Source: an uncultured Bacillota bacterium (GTDB lineage: Bacteria > Bacillota > Clostridia > Christensenellales > UBA1242). Taken from it: DNA of 11,030 bases. A program made the position numbers and the translations under genes. The notes under the pieces are model-generated. The model saw nothing but the letters and a program-made list of their open reading frames with translations, searched no databases and had not been told where the DNA came from. Shown piece by piece: positions 1 to 5,988 of the stretch. The stretch spans positions 1 to 11,030 of the forward strand of contig CAMUGK010000027.1 in NCBI GenBank assembly GCA_947088415.1, in the 5' to 3' direction. Position 1 is the stretch's first letter. Each line of letters opens with the position of its first letter.

Positions 1-169
1 AAACACCAAATATGCCTAAAATAACATCTTGAAGCCAAGGCCAAAGTTTAGTTACTGAAAAAAGGAACAATACAGATGCCACACCAAGCAAACACCCACC
101 AGTGATTTTTTTTGCATTGGTGTTATTTTTTTCTTTCTTATTTTTTTTAGAAACATTAAATATAGCCAT
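1..169 (-). CDS. Partial membrane protein, N-terminus; probable FtsK/SpoIIIE-type DNA translocase
   Basis: This is the first 56 codons of a minus-strand gene that runs off the left edge. The ATG at 169-167 follows a good ribosome binding site (GGGAG, a few bases upstream) and a strong promoter. The product begins with a lysine- and asparagine-rich cytoplasmic stretch (residues 7-21), then a hydrophobic segment at about 22-40, a short loop with WPW (43-45), and the start of a second hydrophobic segment ending LGIFGV. A basic tail followed by closely spaced membrane helices, the second carrying a GIFG-like motif, is how the N-terminal membrane domain of FtsK/SpoIIIE looks. In Bacillus, spoIIIE lies near an RNase J paralogue, which fits the local order. 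The ATPase domain is outside the window, so the assignment is an inference; another polytopic membrane protein is possible. Confidence 0.5.
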   Translation of the reverse strand, partial: MAIFNVSKKNKKEKNNTNAKKITGGCLLGVASVLFLFSVTKLWPWLQDVILGIFGV

Positions 170-200
170 AGCTCTCCCACTCTAAAAAGGTCTTTTTTAA

Positions 201-229
201 ATTATAGCACATAAAACAAAATATCTCAA
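201..229 (-). promoter_or_regulatory. Sigma-A-like promoter for the ftsK-like gene
   Basis: On the minus strand TTGAGA (229-224) and TATAAT (206-201) are separated by exactly 17 bp. The -35 box matches consensus at five of six positions and the -10 box is perfect. The expected start lies about 25 nt before the ATG at 169. The -35 box is part of the arm of the terminator hairpin at 218-248. Confidence 0.75.
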
Positions 230-248
230 AACAAAGTTGAGATATTTT
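218..248 (-). terminator. Terminator hairpin downstream of the deacetylase-like gene
   Basis: A perfect 12-bp stem (218-229 with 237-248) encloses a 7-nt loop. On the minus strand the stem is followed by a T-rich run interrupted by a G. It lies about 70 nt past the deacetylase stop codon. The plus-strand side also ends in a T run, so it could work in both directions, although no plus-strand gene needs it. Confidence 0.65.
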
Positions 249-316
249 TGACATTAAACAAAAATTTAATAGATTTTTTTAGTATTTTTTGACAGGTTTT
301 TTATTATTTTTGTTTA

Positions 317-1048
317 TCAATCTGACAAAACCTGAATATTGCTTGAAACTGGCACTAAATTAAAGCCTTTTGACTGATAAAAGTCAATTATTTGTGGCAA
401 GGCTTCCAAAGTGTTCTTTGTTGGATGCATTAAAACAAGGTCTCCACCATTTGGATTTTTTACCGCCCTATTATAAATTAAATCAGTATTATGATCACGC
501 CAATCAATAGTATCTCTCGTCCACATTATAGTCTTATAGCCTAAATTTCCTGCAGCTTCAACTGTTGTTTTGTTATATGCTCCACTTGGTGGTGCAAACA
601 AGTTCATTTCAACCCCAAGAAGTTCTTTTACTATTTTATGAGTATTGGTTATTTCATTCAAATTTTCTTCTTGACTAATTTTGTCATGGTCTTTATGATG
701 ATAACCATGATTTGCTATTTCATGACCATCTTCATAAATCTTTTTAAGCATATCTTGATTTAAAACTGCCCAAGTTCCGCCAATAAAAAATGTTGTTTTA
801 ACATTTTTTTCTTTTAAAACTGCAAGCATTTCGTCAATATACTCAGTTCCCCAATAGACATTAATCATAAGCGTCACATTTTTTGAGTTTCTGTCGCCAT
901 TATAATAAACGCCATTTACAGCACTTGAGGCTGAAATGCCTATTCCACCTACAAAGGCGACTAACCCGACTACTAAAATCATTGCGAAAATTGCAATGTT
1001 TGACCAATACTTTCTAAAATTGATAACACCGATATGAATTCTTTTCAT
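317..1048 (-). CDS. PdaB/YlxY-like polysaccharide deacetylase homologue, probably catalytically impaired
   Basis: A NodB-fold (carbohydrate esterase 4) protein with an N-terminal membrane anchor at about residues 15-39, so the domain should face outside. Family landmarks (numbered from this start) are TFFIGG (86-91), the HxxxH pair H114/H118, FAPPSG (151-156) in place of RPPYG, D179 with DW (182-183), and LMHP (206-209). The usual first motif TFDD, which supplies the catalytic base and a metal ligand, is replaced by INVYWG (62-67). This resembles the PdaB and YlxY proteins of endospore formers, several of which also deviate at this motif, so deacetylase activity should not be assumed. The start is uncertain. 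The ATG at 1048 gives a PdaB-like beginning (MKRIHIG); an in-frame ATG at 1066 would add six residues. Neither has a good Shine-Dalgarno sequence. Confidence 0.85.
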   Translation of the reverse strand: MKRIHIGVINFRKYWSNIAIFAMILVVGLVAFVGGIGISASSAVNGVYYNGDRNSKNVTLMINVYWGTEYIDEMLAVLKEKNVKTTFFIGGTWAVLNQDMLKKIYEDGHEIANHGYHHKDHDKISQEENLNEITNTHKIVKELLGVEMNLFAPPSGAYNKTTVEAAGNLGYKTIMWTRDTIDWRDHNTDLIYNRAVKNPNGGDLVLMHPTKNTLEALPQIIDFYQSKGFNLVPVSSNIQVLSD

Positions 1049-1083
1049 ACCACAATATATGAACATAAAGTCTTGTTTAGAAT

Positions 1084-1113
1084 AAAAAAAAGAAGAACTT
1101 TAGAATTCTTCTT
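1084..1113 (-). terminator. Terminator overlapping the stop codon of the tandem-OB gene
   Basis: An 8-bp stem, AAGAAGAA (1090-1097) with TTCTTCTT (1106-1113), has an 8-nt loop. On the minus strand it is followed by a run of eight T residues. The TAA stop of the preceding gene (1102-1100) lies in the loop, so the terminator begins inside the coding sequence. Confidence 0.7.
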
Positions 1114-1873
1114 GAGTTTCGACAAAAATCTTGTTTTCTTCATCATCTTTTTTATAAACAATGCTTCCTAAATAACCAATTGAGATGATATTTGTAAATT
1201 CTACTTTCATTCTTGGCACTTTAAATTCAAAAGATTGAGCACGTCCAAATAATTCAATTCTATCGCCGACATCAACTGTATCTCGCAACATTTGACCGTG
1301 TTTTTTGCTGGTTCGCATATAGACAGGTATAATATTATTTTGTGTTGGTTGATTAACAGAAATCACTGTTTTAACCACTTCACTGAAGTCATATTGTCTT
1401 GTGAAAGGTTTTTTAAGTATTGTTCCACCTAGATGAATTGAATTATTACGTTTTATATATTTCCCATCGTTTACATCAAAATCCAATTTAATTGGTTTAA
1501 AAAATTGCAGTCTTTCTTCAGGTAAACTTTTTGACTGATATGTTCCATGAAAAATAACATCTTTGTTTATAAGTTTTTCTCTATTTAATTCATACATTTC
1601 TCTAGTTAAAAGAACTGGAATATAGTCAATATTATCAGACAAATGTGAATCTCTTGGAACGGCAACTATTCCTTGCAAGAAGTTTTGCCCGTTAATTTCT
1701 CTGTCTCTAAATACACCAGTAAGTTTACCCATTAAATAACCATTATTGATGTCGCCTTTATATAATTCTGAAACCTTATCCACACAAACATTAAAGTCTT
1801 TCTTTTCTTGTCTTTTTTGTGCTGGGAATTTGTCAGCATTCATTTTTTTCATATAATAATGATTTCTAAACAT
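1100..1873 (-). CDS. Tandem OB-fold protein related to single-stranded DNA-binding proteins
   Basis: A 257-residue protein with two SSB-like halves after a basic N-terminal tail (1-40). The first half, about 44-130, contains NGYLMGKLTG, a strand ending GIVAVPR, IPVLL, and a closing VIFHGTYQS. The second, about 143-235, is closer to bacterial SSB: NSIHLGGTILKKPFTR, then TVISVNQP, then IPVYM, then a helix, then DRIELFGRAQS. These correspond to the SSB pattern of N-x-V-x-L-x-G, a central AVNR-like strand, IPV, and a late VxGR strand. There is no acidic SSB C-terminal DDDIPF tip; the end is ETQEEF. DNA or RNA binding is inferred. The start at 1873 has GAGAGGG four bases upstream; a longer in-frame reading to 1924 would run through its own promoter. 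It is a single-gene unit with its own promoter and terminator. Confidence 0.7.
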   Translation of the reverse strand: MFRNHYYMKKMNADKFPAQKRQEKKDFNVCVDKVSELYKGDINNGYLMGKLTGVFRDREINGQNFLQGIVAVPRDSHLSDNIDYIPVLLTREMYELNREKLINKDVIFHGTYQSKSLPEERLQFFKPIKLDFDVNDGKYIKRNNSIHLGGTILKKPFTRQYDFSEVVKTVISVNQPTQNNIIPVYMRTSKKHGQMLRDTVDVGDRIELFGRAQSFEFKVPRMKVEFTNIISIGYLGSIVYKKDDEENKIFVETQEEF

Positions 1874-1895
1874 AATACCCTCTCTTTTTTGAGTT

Positions 1896-1924
1896 AGTAT
1901 AACATACAAAATTGTCGATTTCAA
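1896..1924 (-). promoter_or_regulatory. Extended -10 sigma-A-like promoter of the tandem-OB gene
   Basis: TTGAAA (1924-1919), a 17-bp spacer and TATACT (1901-1896) lie on the minus strand, with TG one base upstream of the -10 box (extended -10). The start codon at 1873 is 22 nt downstream of the -10 box, leaving room for a short leader carrying the GAGAGGG site. The promoter sits just after the trmR terminator, so this gene is a separate unit. Confidence 0.8.
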
Positions 1925-1934
1925 GGGGTAAATT

Positions 1935-1957
1935 AAAAAAAGTGGTTAAAAACCACT
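1935..1957 (-). terminator. Terminator of the rnj-trmR transcript
   Basis: A 7-bp stem, AGTGGTT (1941-1947) with AACCACT (1951-1957), has a 3-nt loop and is followed on the minus strand by a T run (1941-1935). The TAG stop of trmR (1958-1956) overlaps the base of the stem. A classic intrinsic terminator. Confidence 0.85.
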
Positions 1958-2549
1958 ATATTTTTTTAATTATTGCTATACCATCTTCAACATCATATAT
2001 ATTTGTTTCTAATTCTTGATCGCTTTGTATTTGCTTTAAAAACGCTCGCATATTATTAACCATTGCACGATGTTTATGATGAATTTTGCCTTCTTTTAAA
2101 ACAAGTCCATGGAGATAAACATTATCTGCAAAGATTATTCCTTCTTTTTCAAGCATTTGTTTAAGATATGGAAGATAGCGAACATATTGTCCTTTCGGGC
2201 CATCTAAAAAGATAAAATCAAACTTTTGATTTTCACTTAAAGTTTTTAAAACATTGATGGCGTCATCATTTATTAAATTCACTCTTTCTGTCATGTCTGC
2301 TTGAGAAAAAGTTTGTTTTGCTTTATTAAATGAATTTTCATTAATTTCAATAGTTGTGAGATGACCATTACAATTTTTTAACATCAAGCATCCGCTATAA
2401 CCTATTGCAGTGCCAATTTCGAGAATATTTTTAGGATTTTTTATTCTTATTTGTTCAAGCAAAAATTCGCAAGATTTATCACGAATGATTGGCACATGAT
2501 TTTGAACAGCAAATTCACGAAGGTTTTCTAAAAGTTCATTAAAATCCAT
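1956..2549 (-). CDS. trmR: SAM-dependent O-methyltransferase, TrmR (YrrM) type
   Basis: A 197-residue Rossmann-fold methyltransferase of the class that includes catechol O-methyltransferases. It shows motif I LEIGTAIGYS (43-52) for S-adenosylmethionine, an acidic ribose-binding E68 at the end of strand 2 (TTIEIN), FLDGPKGQY (114-122) with D116, and ADNV (141-144), the metal-binding region. The opening NHVPII (17-22) is typical of the Bacillus TrmR/YrrM branch, which methylates 5-hydroxyuridine at tRNA position 34 to give 5-methoxyuridine. That substrate is known for the family and inferred here. The ATG at 2549 is chosen because AAGG, made partly from the RNase J stop codon, lies seven bases upstream; a TTG at 2555 is too close to it. 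The gap to RNase J is 9 bp, so the two are translationally linked. Confidence 0.85.
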   Translation of the reverse strand: MDFNELLENLREFAVQNHVPIIRDKSCEFLLEQIRIKNPKNILEIGTAIGYSGCLMLKNCNGHLTTIEINENSFNKAKQTFSQADMTERVNLINDDAINVLKTLSENQKFDFIFLDGPKGQYVRYLPYLKQMLEKEGIIFADNVYLHGLVLKEGKIHHKHRAMVNNMRAFLKQIQSDQELETNIYDVEDGIAIIKKI

Positions 2550-2558
2550 ACTCAAACC

Positions 2559-4214
2559 TTAGTCAAGAGTTACAATAGTAATCATCATTGGACGACGTTT
2601 TGTGCGTTTAAAGATAAAATTCGACAAATTTCTTCTGATTGATGTTTTAATAACTGATGGTTCAACGCCACGCAGGTCTGACTCTTTAAGTGAAGCGATT
2701 ACGCTTGCCTTCGCATCTTGAACAAAACTTTCTTGTTCATCAGCGTAAACCACACCTCTTGTGATAATGAATGGCTCTGATGTAAGTTCGCCTTTAATAT
2801 TATTAAGTGAAACTACGACAACACAAATGCCTTCTTCTGAAAGTTGTTTACGTTCTTTCAAAACATTAGAATCCATATCTCCAATGCCAATTCCGTCAAC
2901 AAGGCGTTGACCAGCAGTGACAAAACCACCCTCTTTTATTGAGTTTGGAGTAAGTTCAACTTGCATTCCAAGGCTTGGCAAAACAATATTTCTTGCTTCC
3001 ATGCCAAGAGTCATTGCAAGTTCTTTATGGGTTTTTAAATGACGATATTCGCCATGAACTGGAATGAAATATTTAGGTTTTACAAGGCTATGCATAAGTT
3101 TAAGTTCTTCTTGACATGCGTGACCTGAAACGTGAACATCGGCAAGTTCATCATAAATTACATCTACGCCAAGTTTATATAAAGCATTGATAACATTATA
3201 TACATTTTTTTCATTTCCGGGGATTGGGGATGCAGAAAGAATGACAAGGTCATTTGCACGAAGTTTAAAAGCTTTAAACTCACCACCTGCCATACGAGTG
3301 AGTGCACTCATTGGCTCGCCTTGACTGCCTGTTGTCAAAATGCAAATTTCACTATCTGCCATTTTGTCAACCTTTTCAATATCTACAATATTCTGACGAT
3401 TAAATGAAAGTTCGCCTACTTTCATGGCAACTTCGCTGACATTGACCATACTTCTGCCAGTAAAAGCAATTTTACGTTTATATTTTTCTGCCAAATCCAT
3501 GATTTGTTGCATTCTGTGAATATTTGAAGCAAAGGTTGCAACGATAATTCTTTGTTGGGTGTGTGATTTAAAGATTTCTTCAAGGGCTCTACCTACACTT
3601 TTTTCGCTCATTGAATAACCTTTACGGCAAACATTGGTGCTTTCACAAAGAAGAAGACTAACACCTTTTTTGCCGAGTTCACCAAACCTAGTAAGGTCTG
3701 TCATTACTCCGTCCATTGGTTCATAATCAATTTTGAAGTCGCCAGTATGAACAATATTGCCTGATGGAGTGCCAATGCAAAGAGCAAGCGAGCCTGCAAT
3801 TGAGTGACTAACCTTGATAAATTCAACAGTAAAAGAACCTATTTTTAAGATATTTTTAGGTTTTACAACCACGCCTTTAATTTTAACATTTGGGTGTTCT
3901 TTAAGTTTATTTTCAACAAGTGCAAGAGTAAGTCTTGAGCCATAAACTGGAACATGTAATGAGTTTAAAACAAAAGGAAGAGCACCAATATGGTCTTCAT
4001 GCCCATGAGTTAAGATAATAGCTTTAACTTTTTCTTTATTTGTTTCTAGGTAAGAAATATCTGGAATAACAATATCTATCCCCGGTAAATCTTCATCTGG
4101 AAAAGTCAAGCCTGCGTCAATAACGATGATTTCATCATTATATTCAATAGCGGTCATATTTTTACCAATTTCACCTACACCGCCAAGAAAAGTGATTTTC
4201 ACTTTAGAATTCAT
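2559..4214 (-). CDS. rnj: Ribonuclease J
   Basis: A full-length (551 aa) RNase J: a 5'-3' exoribonuclease and endoribonuclease with a metallo-beta-lactamase/beta-CASP fold, central to mRNA turnover and rRNA maturation in Gram-positive bacteria. Metal-binding motifs are THGHEDHIG (69-77), H137 in KVSHSIAG, and HTGDFKID (156-163). The beta-CASP region carries ESTN (191-194), GSQGEP (296-301), HVSGHA (361-366) and PVHGEYRH (385-392). The C-terminal domain runs from about 450 to the end and finishes with the basic KRTKRRPMMITIV stretch. The start has AAGGAG six bases upstream. trmR follows after 9 bp. Only one RNase J is in the window, and the sequence alone does not say whether it is the J1 or J2 type. 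I saw no convincing promoter directly upstream; a weak hairpin lies between it and the membrane protein gene. Confidence 0.97.
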   Translation of the reverse strand: MNSKVKITFLGGVGEIGKNMTAIEYNDEIIVIDAGLTFPDEDLPGIDIVIPDISYLETNKEKVKAIILTHGHEDHIGALPFVLNSLHVPVYGSRLTLALVENKLKEHPNVKIKGVVVKPKNILKIGSFTVEFIKVSHSIAGSLALCIGTPSGNIVHTGDFKIDYEPMDGVMTDLTRFGELGKKGVSLLLCESTNVCRKGYSMSEKSVGRALEEIFKSHTQQRIIVATFASNIHRMQQIMDLAEKYKRKIAFTGRSMVNVSEVAMKVGELSFNRQNIVDIEKVDKMADSEICILTTGSQGEPMSALTRMAGGEFKAFKLRANDLVILSASPIPGNEKNVYNVINALYKLGVDVIYDELADVHVSGHACQEELKLMHSLVKPKYFIPVHGEYRHLKTHKELAMTLGMEARNIVLPSLGMQVELTPNSIKEGGFVTAGQRLVDGIGIGDMDSNVLKERKQLSEEGICVVVVSLNNIKGELTSEPFIITRGVVYADEQESFVQDAKASVIASLKESDLRGVEPSVIKTSIRRNLSNFIFKRTKRRPMMITIVTLD

Positions 4215-4246
4215 TTTTTCTCCTTTTAAATTTGATCATCAAAAAC

Positions 4247-4266
4247 AAAAGATTAAACAATCTTTT
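4247..4266 (-). terminator. Weak hairpin between the membrane protein gene and rnj
   Basis: An 8-bp stem (AAAAGATT at 4247-4254 with AATCTTTT at 4259-4266) has a 4-nt loop and is followed on the minus strand by GTTTTTG. Only one of the pairs is G-C, so it should be a weak or leaky terminator. As no clear promoter separates it from rnj, it may allow partial read-through or act in the rnj leader. Confidence 0.45.
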
Positions 4267-4296
4267 CTTTTTTTGAGCCTGAAAATAATTTTTTAA

Positions 4297-5223
4297 TTAC
4301 AAAAGATATTTAGTTTTTTCAATTTTATCAATTTCTTCAAGTTTTTTTGGCGACTTGATTGTGTCAGCATCAACATAAAATCTCATGCCTTGGCTTGAGA
4401 AGAATGCCACCATTTCAAATATGCACAAAAGTGGACTTACACAAGGAAGCAAGATTATAACCGAATAAACGCCTATAACCATAACCAAAATTAATGCCAA
4501 GACAAAGATTACAAAAGCAGTTGAGAATACTTTGAAACCACGTCTTAAAATTGCTGACATGCCCTTTCGATAAGACGAGAAAACATTACCGTCAAAAACT
4601 ATCATTGCTGATGCCCAACCAGCGATAAAAGTTTGTTTGAATGCCATAAAGATTGAAGGTAAAACAACAATCACAATTGGCACAAGATAGACAAACCAAT
4701 CAACTGACACCCTTGTTATGCCATAGAATGAAGCCAAAATGAGAGCACCAAATGGAAGAGAATAAAGTGTTTTTAAAACTGCATAAGGCAACGACTTTTT
4801 AAGTGTGCCAAGTAATCTGCCAGTAAAAGATGTTTTTGAACATGATGACATATAACCATACATCATTTCACAAATTGTATATCTTCCAATACCTAAAAGA
4901 ATTGGTCTTACAAGCAAAACTATTACAAGAAAATATATCCCACAAAATAGATTTGCACCAAACATAAGCTCAAAAAACATTATAATTGCATTTACAATGC
5001 TAGACAGAGTTTTTAGCAAATTTGCAGAATAAAAAGTTCCGTTTGCAAAGAAAGAACCCAAGTCTGCACCATTCCAAGCTTCAACAACACTTGAAGAAAT
5101 AACGCCATAAAAAGGAGCAAGCAATGCACAAACAATGCCAAGACAAAGGATTTGGTAAACTAAGTATTTCCAAACTTTATCAAAATTAGCACAAAATAGT
5201 CTAAAAGAATTTTTAAACATCAT
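4297..5223 (-). CDS. Polytopic membrane protein of unknown function
   Basis: I do not recognise a named family. The 308-residue product is strongly hydrophobic, with likely membrane segments at about 19-43, 76-112 (long enough for two passes), 145-170, 174-195 and 232-275 (probably two). Loops are short and basic (KNSFRLF at 4-10, RRGFKVF at 227-233), and the protein ends in a charged cytoplasmic tail (290-308, rich in K and E). The stretch SYRKGMSAILRRGFKVF (217-233) looks amphipathic. The ATG at 5223 (an ATG-ATG pair) has only a loosely spaced AAAGGTG about 12 bases upstream. It follows greA but has its own promoter after the greA terminator, and a weak hairpin separates it from RNase J. 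A membrane-organising or permease-like role is possible, but nothing in the sequence shows one. Confidence 0.75.
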   Translation of the reverse strand: MMFKNSFRLFCANFDKVWKYLVYQILCLGIVCALLAPFYGVISSSVVEAWNGADLGSFFANGTFYSANLLKTLSSIVNAIIMFFELMFGANLFCGIYFLVIVLLVRPILLGIGRYTICEMMYGYMSSCSKTSFTGRLLGTLKKSLPYAVLKTLYSLPFGALILASFYGITRVSVDWFVYLVPIVIVVLPSIFMAFKQTFIAGWASAMIVFDGNVFSSYRKGMSAILRRGFKVFSTAFVIFVLALILVMVIGVYSVIILLPCVSPLLCIFEMVAFFSSQGMRFYVDADTIKSPKKLEEIDKIEKTKYLL

Positions 5224-5269
5224 AAGCGTTTAATTCACCTTTTTACTTTCAAAAATTATTTCTTAGAGT

Positions 5270-5298
5270 ATTTTATCATAAAACAGAAAAAATTACAA
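5270..5298 (-). promoter_or_regulatory. Extended -10 promoter of the membrane protein gene
   Basis: TTGTAA (5298-5293), a 17-bp spacer and TAAAAT (5275-5270) lie on the minus strand, with TG placed one base before the -10 box. It is located between the greA terminator and the ATG at 5223, leaving a leader of roughly 40 nt. Confidence 0.7.
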
Positions 5299-5337
5299 CT
5301 AAATTTAATAAGAAAAATAAAAGTTTGTTTTTACTTC

Positions 5338-5359
5338 AAAAAAAGTGGCATTGCCACTT
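5338..5359 (-). terminator. greA terminator
   Basis: A 7-bp GC-containing stem, AAGTGGC (5343-5349) with GCCACTT (5353-5359), has a 3-nt loop, and the minus strand continues into a run of seven T residues. The greA stop codon TAA (5360-5358) overlaps the stem. Confidence 0.88.
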
Positions 5360-5828
5360 ACATTTTGATGTCTAAAATTTTGTAATTCACAACCCCTGTT
5401 TGCATGTGAACAGAAACTCTTTCCCCTTTTTTATGACCAAGAAGTGCAGCGCCAACTGGAGATAGATTTGAAATTATGCCATTTCGTGGGTCAGATTCGG
5501 TTGAGCCTAAAATTTTATAGGTCACTTCTTCATCAAATTCTTCATCATAAAGGGTTACGCTTGAGCCGATTGAAACCGATTCAGTATCTATATCTTTTTT
5601 CTTGATAACTTCGCAGTTTAAAAGAATATCTTCCATTTCACTGATTTCTGCTTCAATAAGTGCTTGTTTATCTTTGGCTGCTTCATATTCACTATTTTCA
5701 GATAAATCGCCATATTCTCTTGCTATACCAATTTCTTTGACAACTTCTGGTCTTAAAACTGTTTTGTAATGATTAAGTTTTTCTTCTAATTGTTTTTTGC
5801 CTTCAGGCGTTAAGTAATGTTTTTCCAT
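5358..5828 (-). CDS. greA: Transcription elongation factor GreA
   Basis: A 156-residue GreA, close to the usual 157-158. It enters the RNA polymerase secondary channel and stimulates cleavage of backtracked RNA. The N-terminal antiparallel coiled coil (about 1-75) carries the tip motif GDLSENSEYEAAK (40-52) with the functional acidic residues D41 and E44. The C-terminal FKBP-like domain (about 83-156) includes SPVGAALLGHKKGE (123-136), the family signature. The ATG at 5828 is preceded by GGGAGG at ideal spacing; an upstream in-frame GTG at 5840 would place the ribosome binding site inside the gene and is rejected. It has its own promoter and a terminator that overlaps its stop codon, so it is probably monocistronic. 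The adjacent 14-bp inverted repeat may affect its control. Confidence 0.96.
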   Translation of the reverse strand: MEKHYLTPEGKKQLEEKLNHYKTVLRPEVVKEIGIAREYGDLSENSEYEAAKDKQALIEAEISEMEDILLNCEVIKKKDIDTESVSIGSSVTLYDEEFDEEVTYKILGSTESDPRNGIISNLSPVGAALLGHKKGERVSVHMQTGVVNYKILDIKM

Positions 5829-5870
5829 TTGTCCTCCCACATTTCAAGTCTTTCAAACTTTTTACGCTAT

Positions 5871-5899
5871 ATTTTATATTAAAAAAACTTTTAAGTCAA
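5871..5899 (-). promoter_or_regulatory. greA promoter
   Basis: TTGACT (5899-5894), a 17-bp spacer and TAAAAT (5876-5871) lie on the minus strand, about 42 nt before the greA ATG. The -35 box lies in the centre of the inverted repeat at 5877-5921 and the spacer is covered by one of its arms. Confidence 0.8.
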
Positions 5900-5921
5900 T
5901 CGATTTTAAGTTTTTTTAATA
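5877..5921. repeat. 14-bp perfect inverted repeat around the greA -35 box
   Basis: TATTAAAAAAACTT (5877-5890) is exactly complementary to AAGTTTTTTTAATA (5908-5921), with 17 nt between the arms. It sits between divergent genes, where a terminator is not expected. It could be an operator for a dimeric regulator or chance symmetry in an A/T-rich region. Confidence 0.55.
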
Positions 5922-5988
5922 AATATTTTCTCTTTTGATGAACATAATAACTTTGTCAAACAATATTTTTATCTTTTTTGGAGGTTTT

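Noticed and set aside
293..334. Inverted repeat CAGGTTTT/AAAACCTG overlapping the end of the deacetylase-like gene
   Set aside because: The loop is 26 nt and the stem only 8 bp; the perfect hairpin at 218-248 is a better terminator.
1054..1090. A sporulation sigma-factor promoter (SigE/SigG) before the deacetylase-like gene
   Set aside because: CATATATT is vaguely similar to such -10 boxes, but no matching -35 element is present at the right spacing.
1874..1924. A 17-codon N-terminal extension of the tandem-OB protein
   Set aside because: It overlaps the gene's own -35 and -10 boxes and includes the ribosome binding site of the start at 1873.
5935..5988. An 18-codon N-terminal extension of the DUF378 protein
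   Set aside because: The strong TTGGAGG site lies within this stretch and fits the ATG at 5989; DUF378 proteins begin with the first helix.
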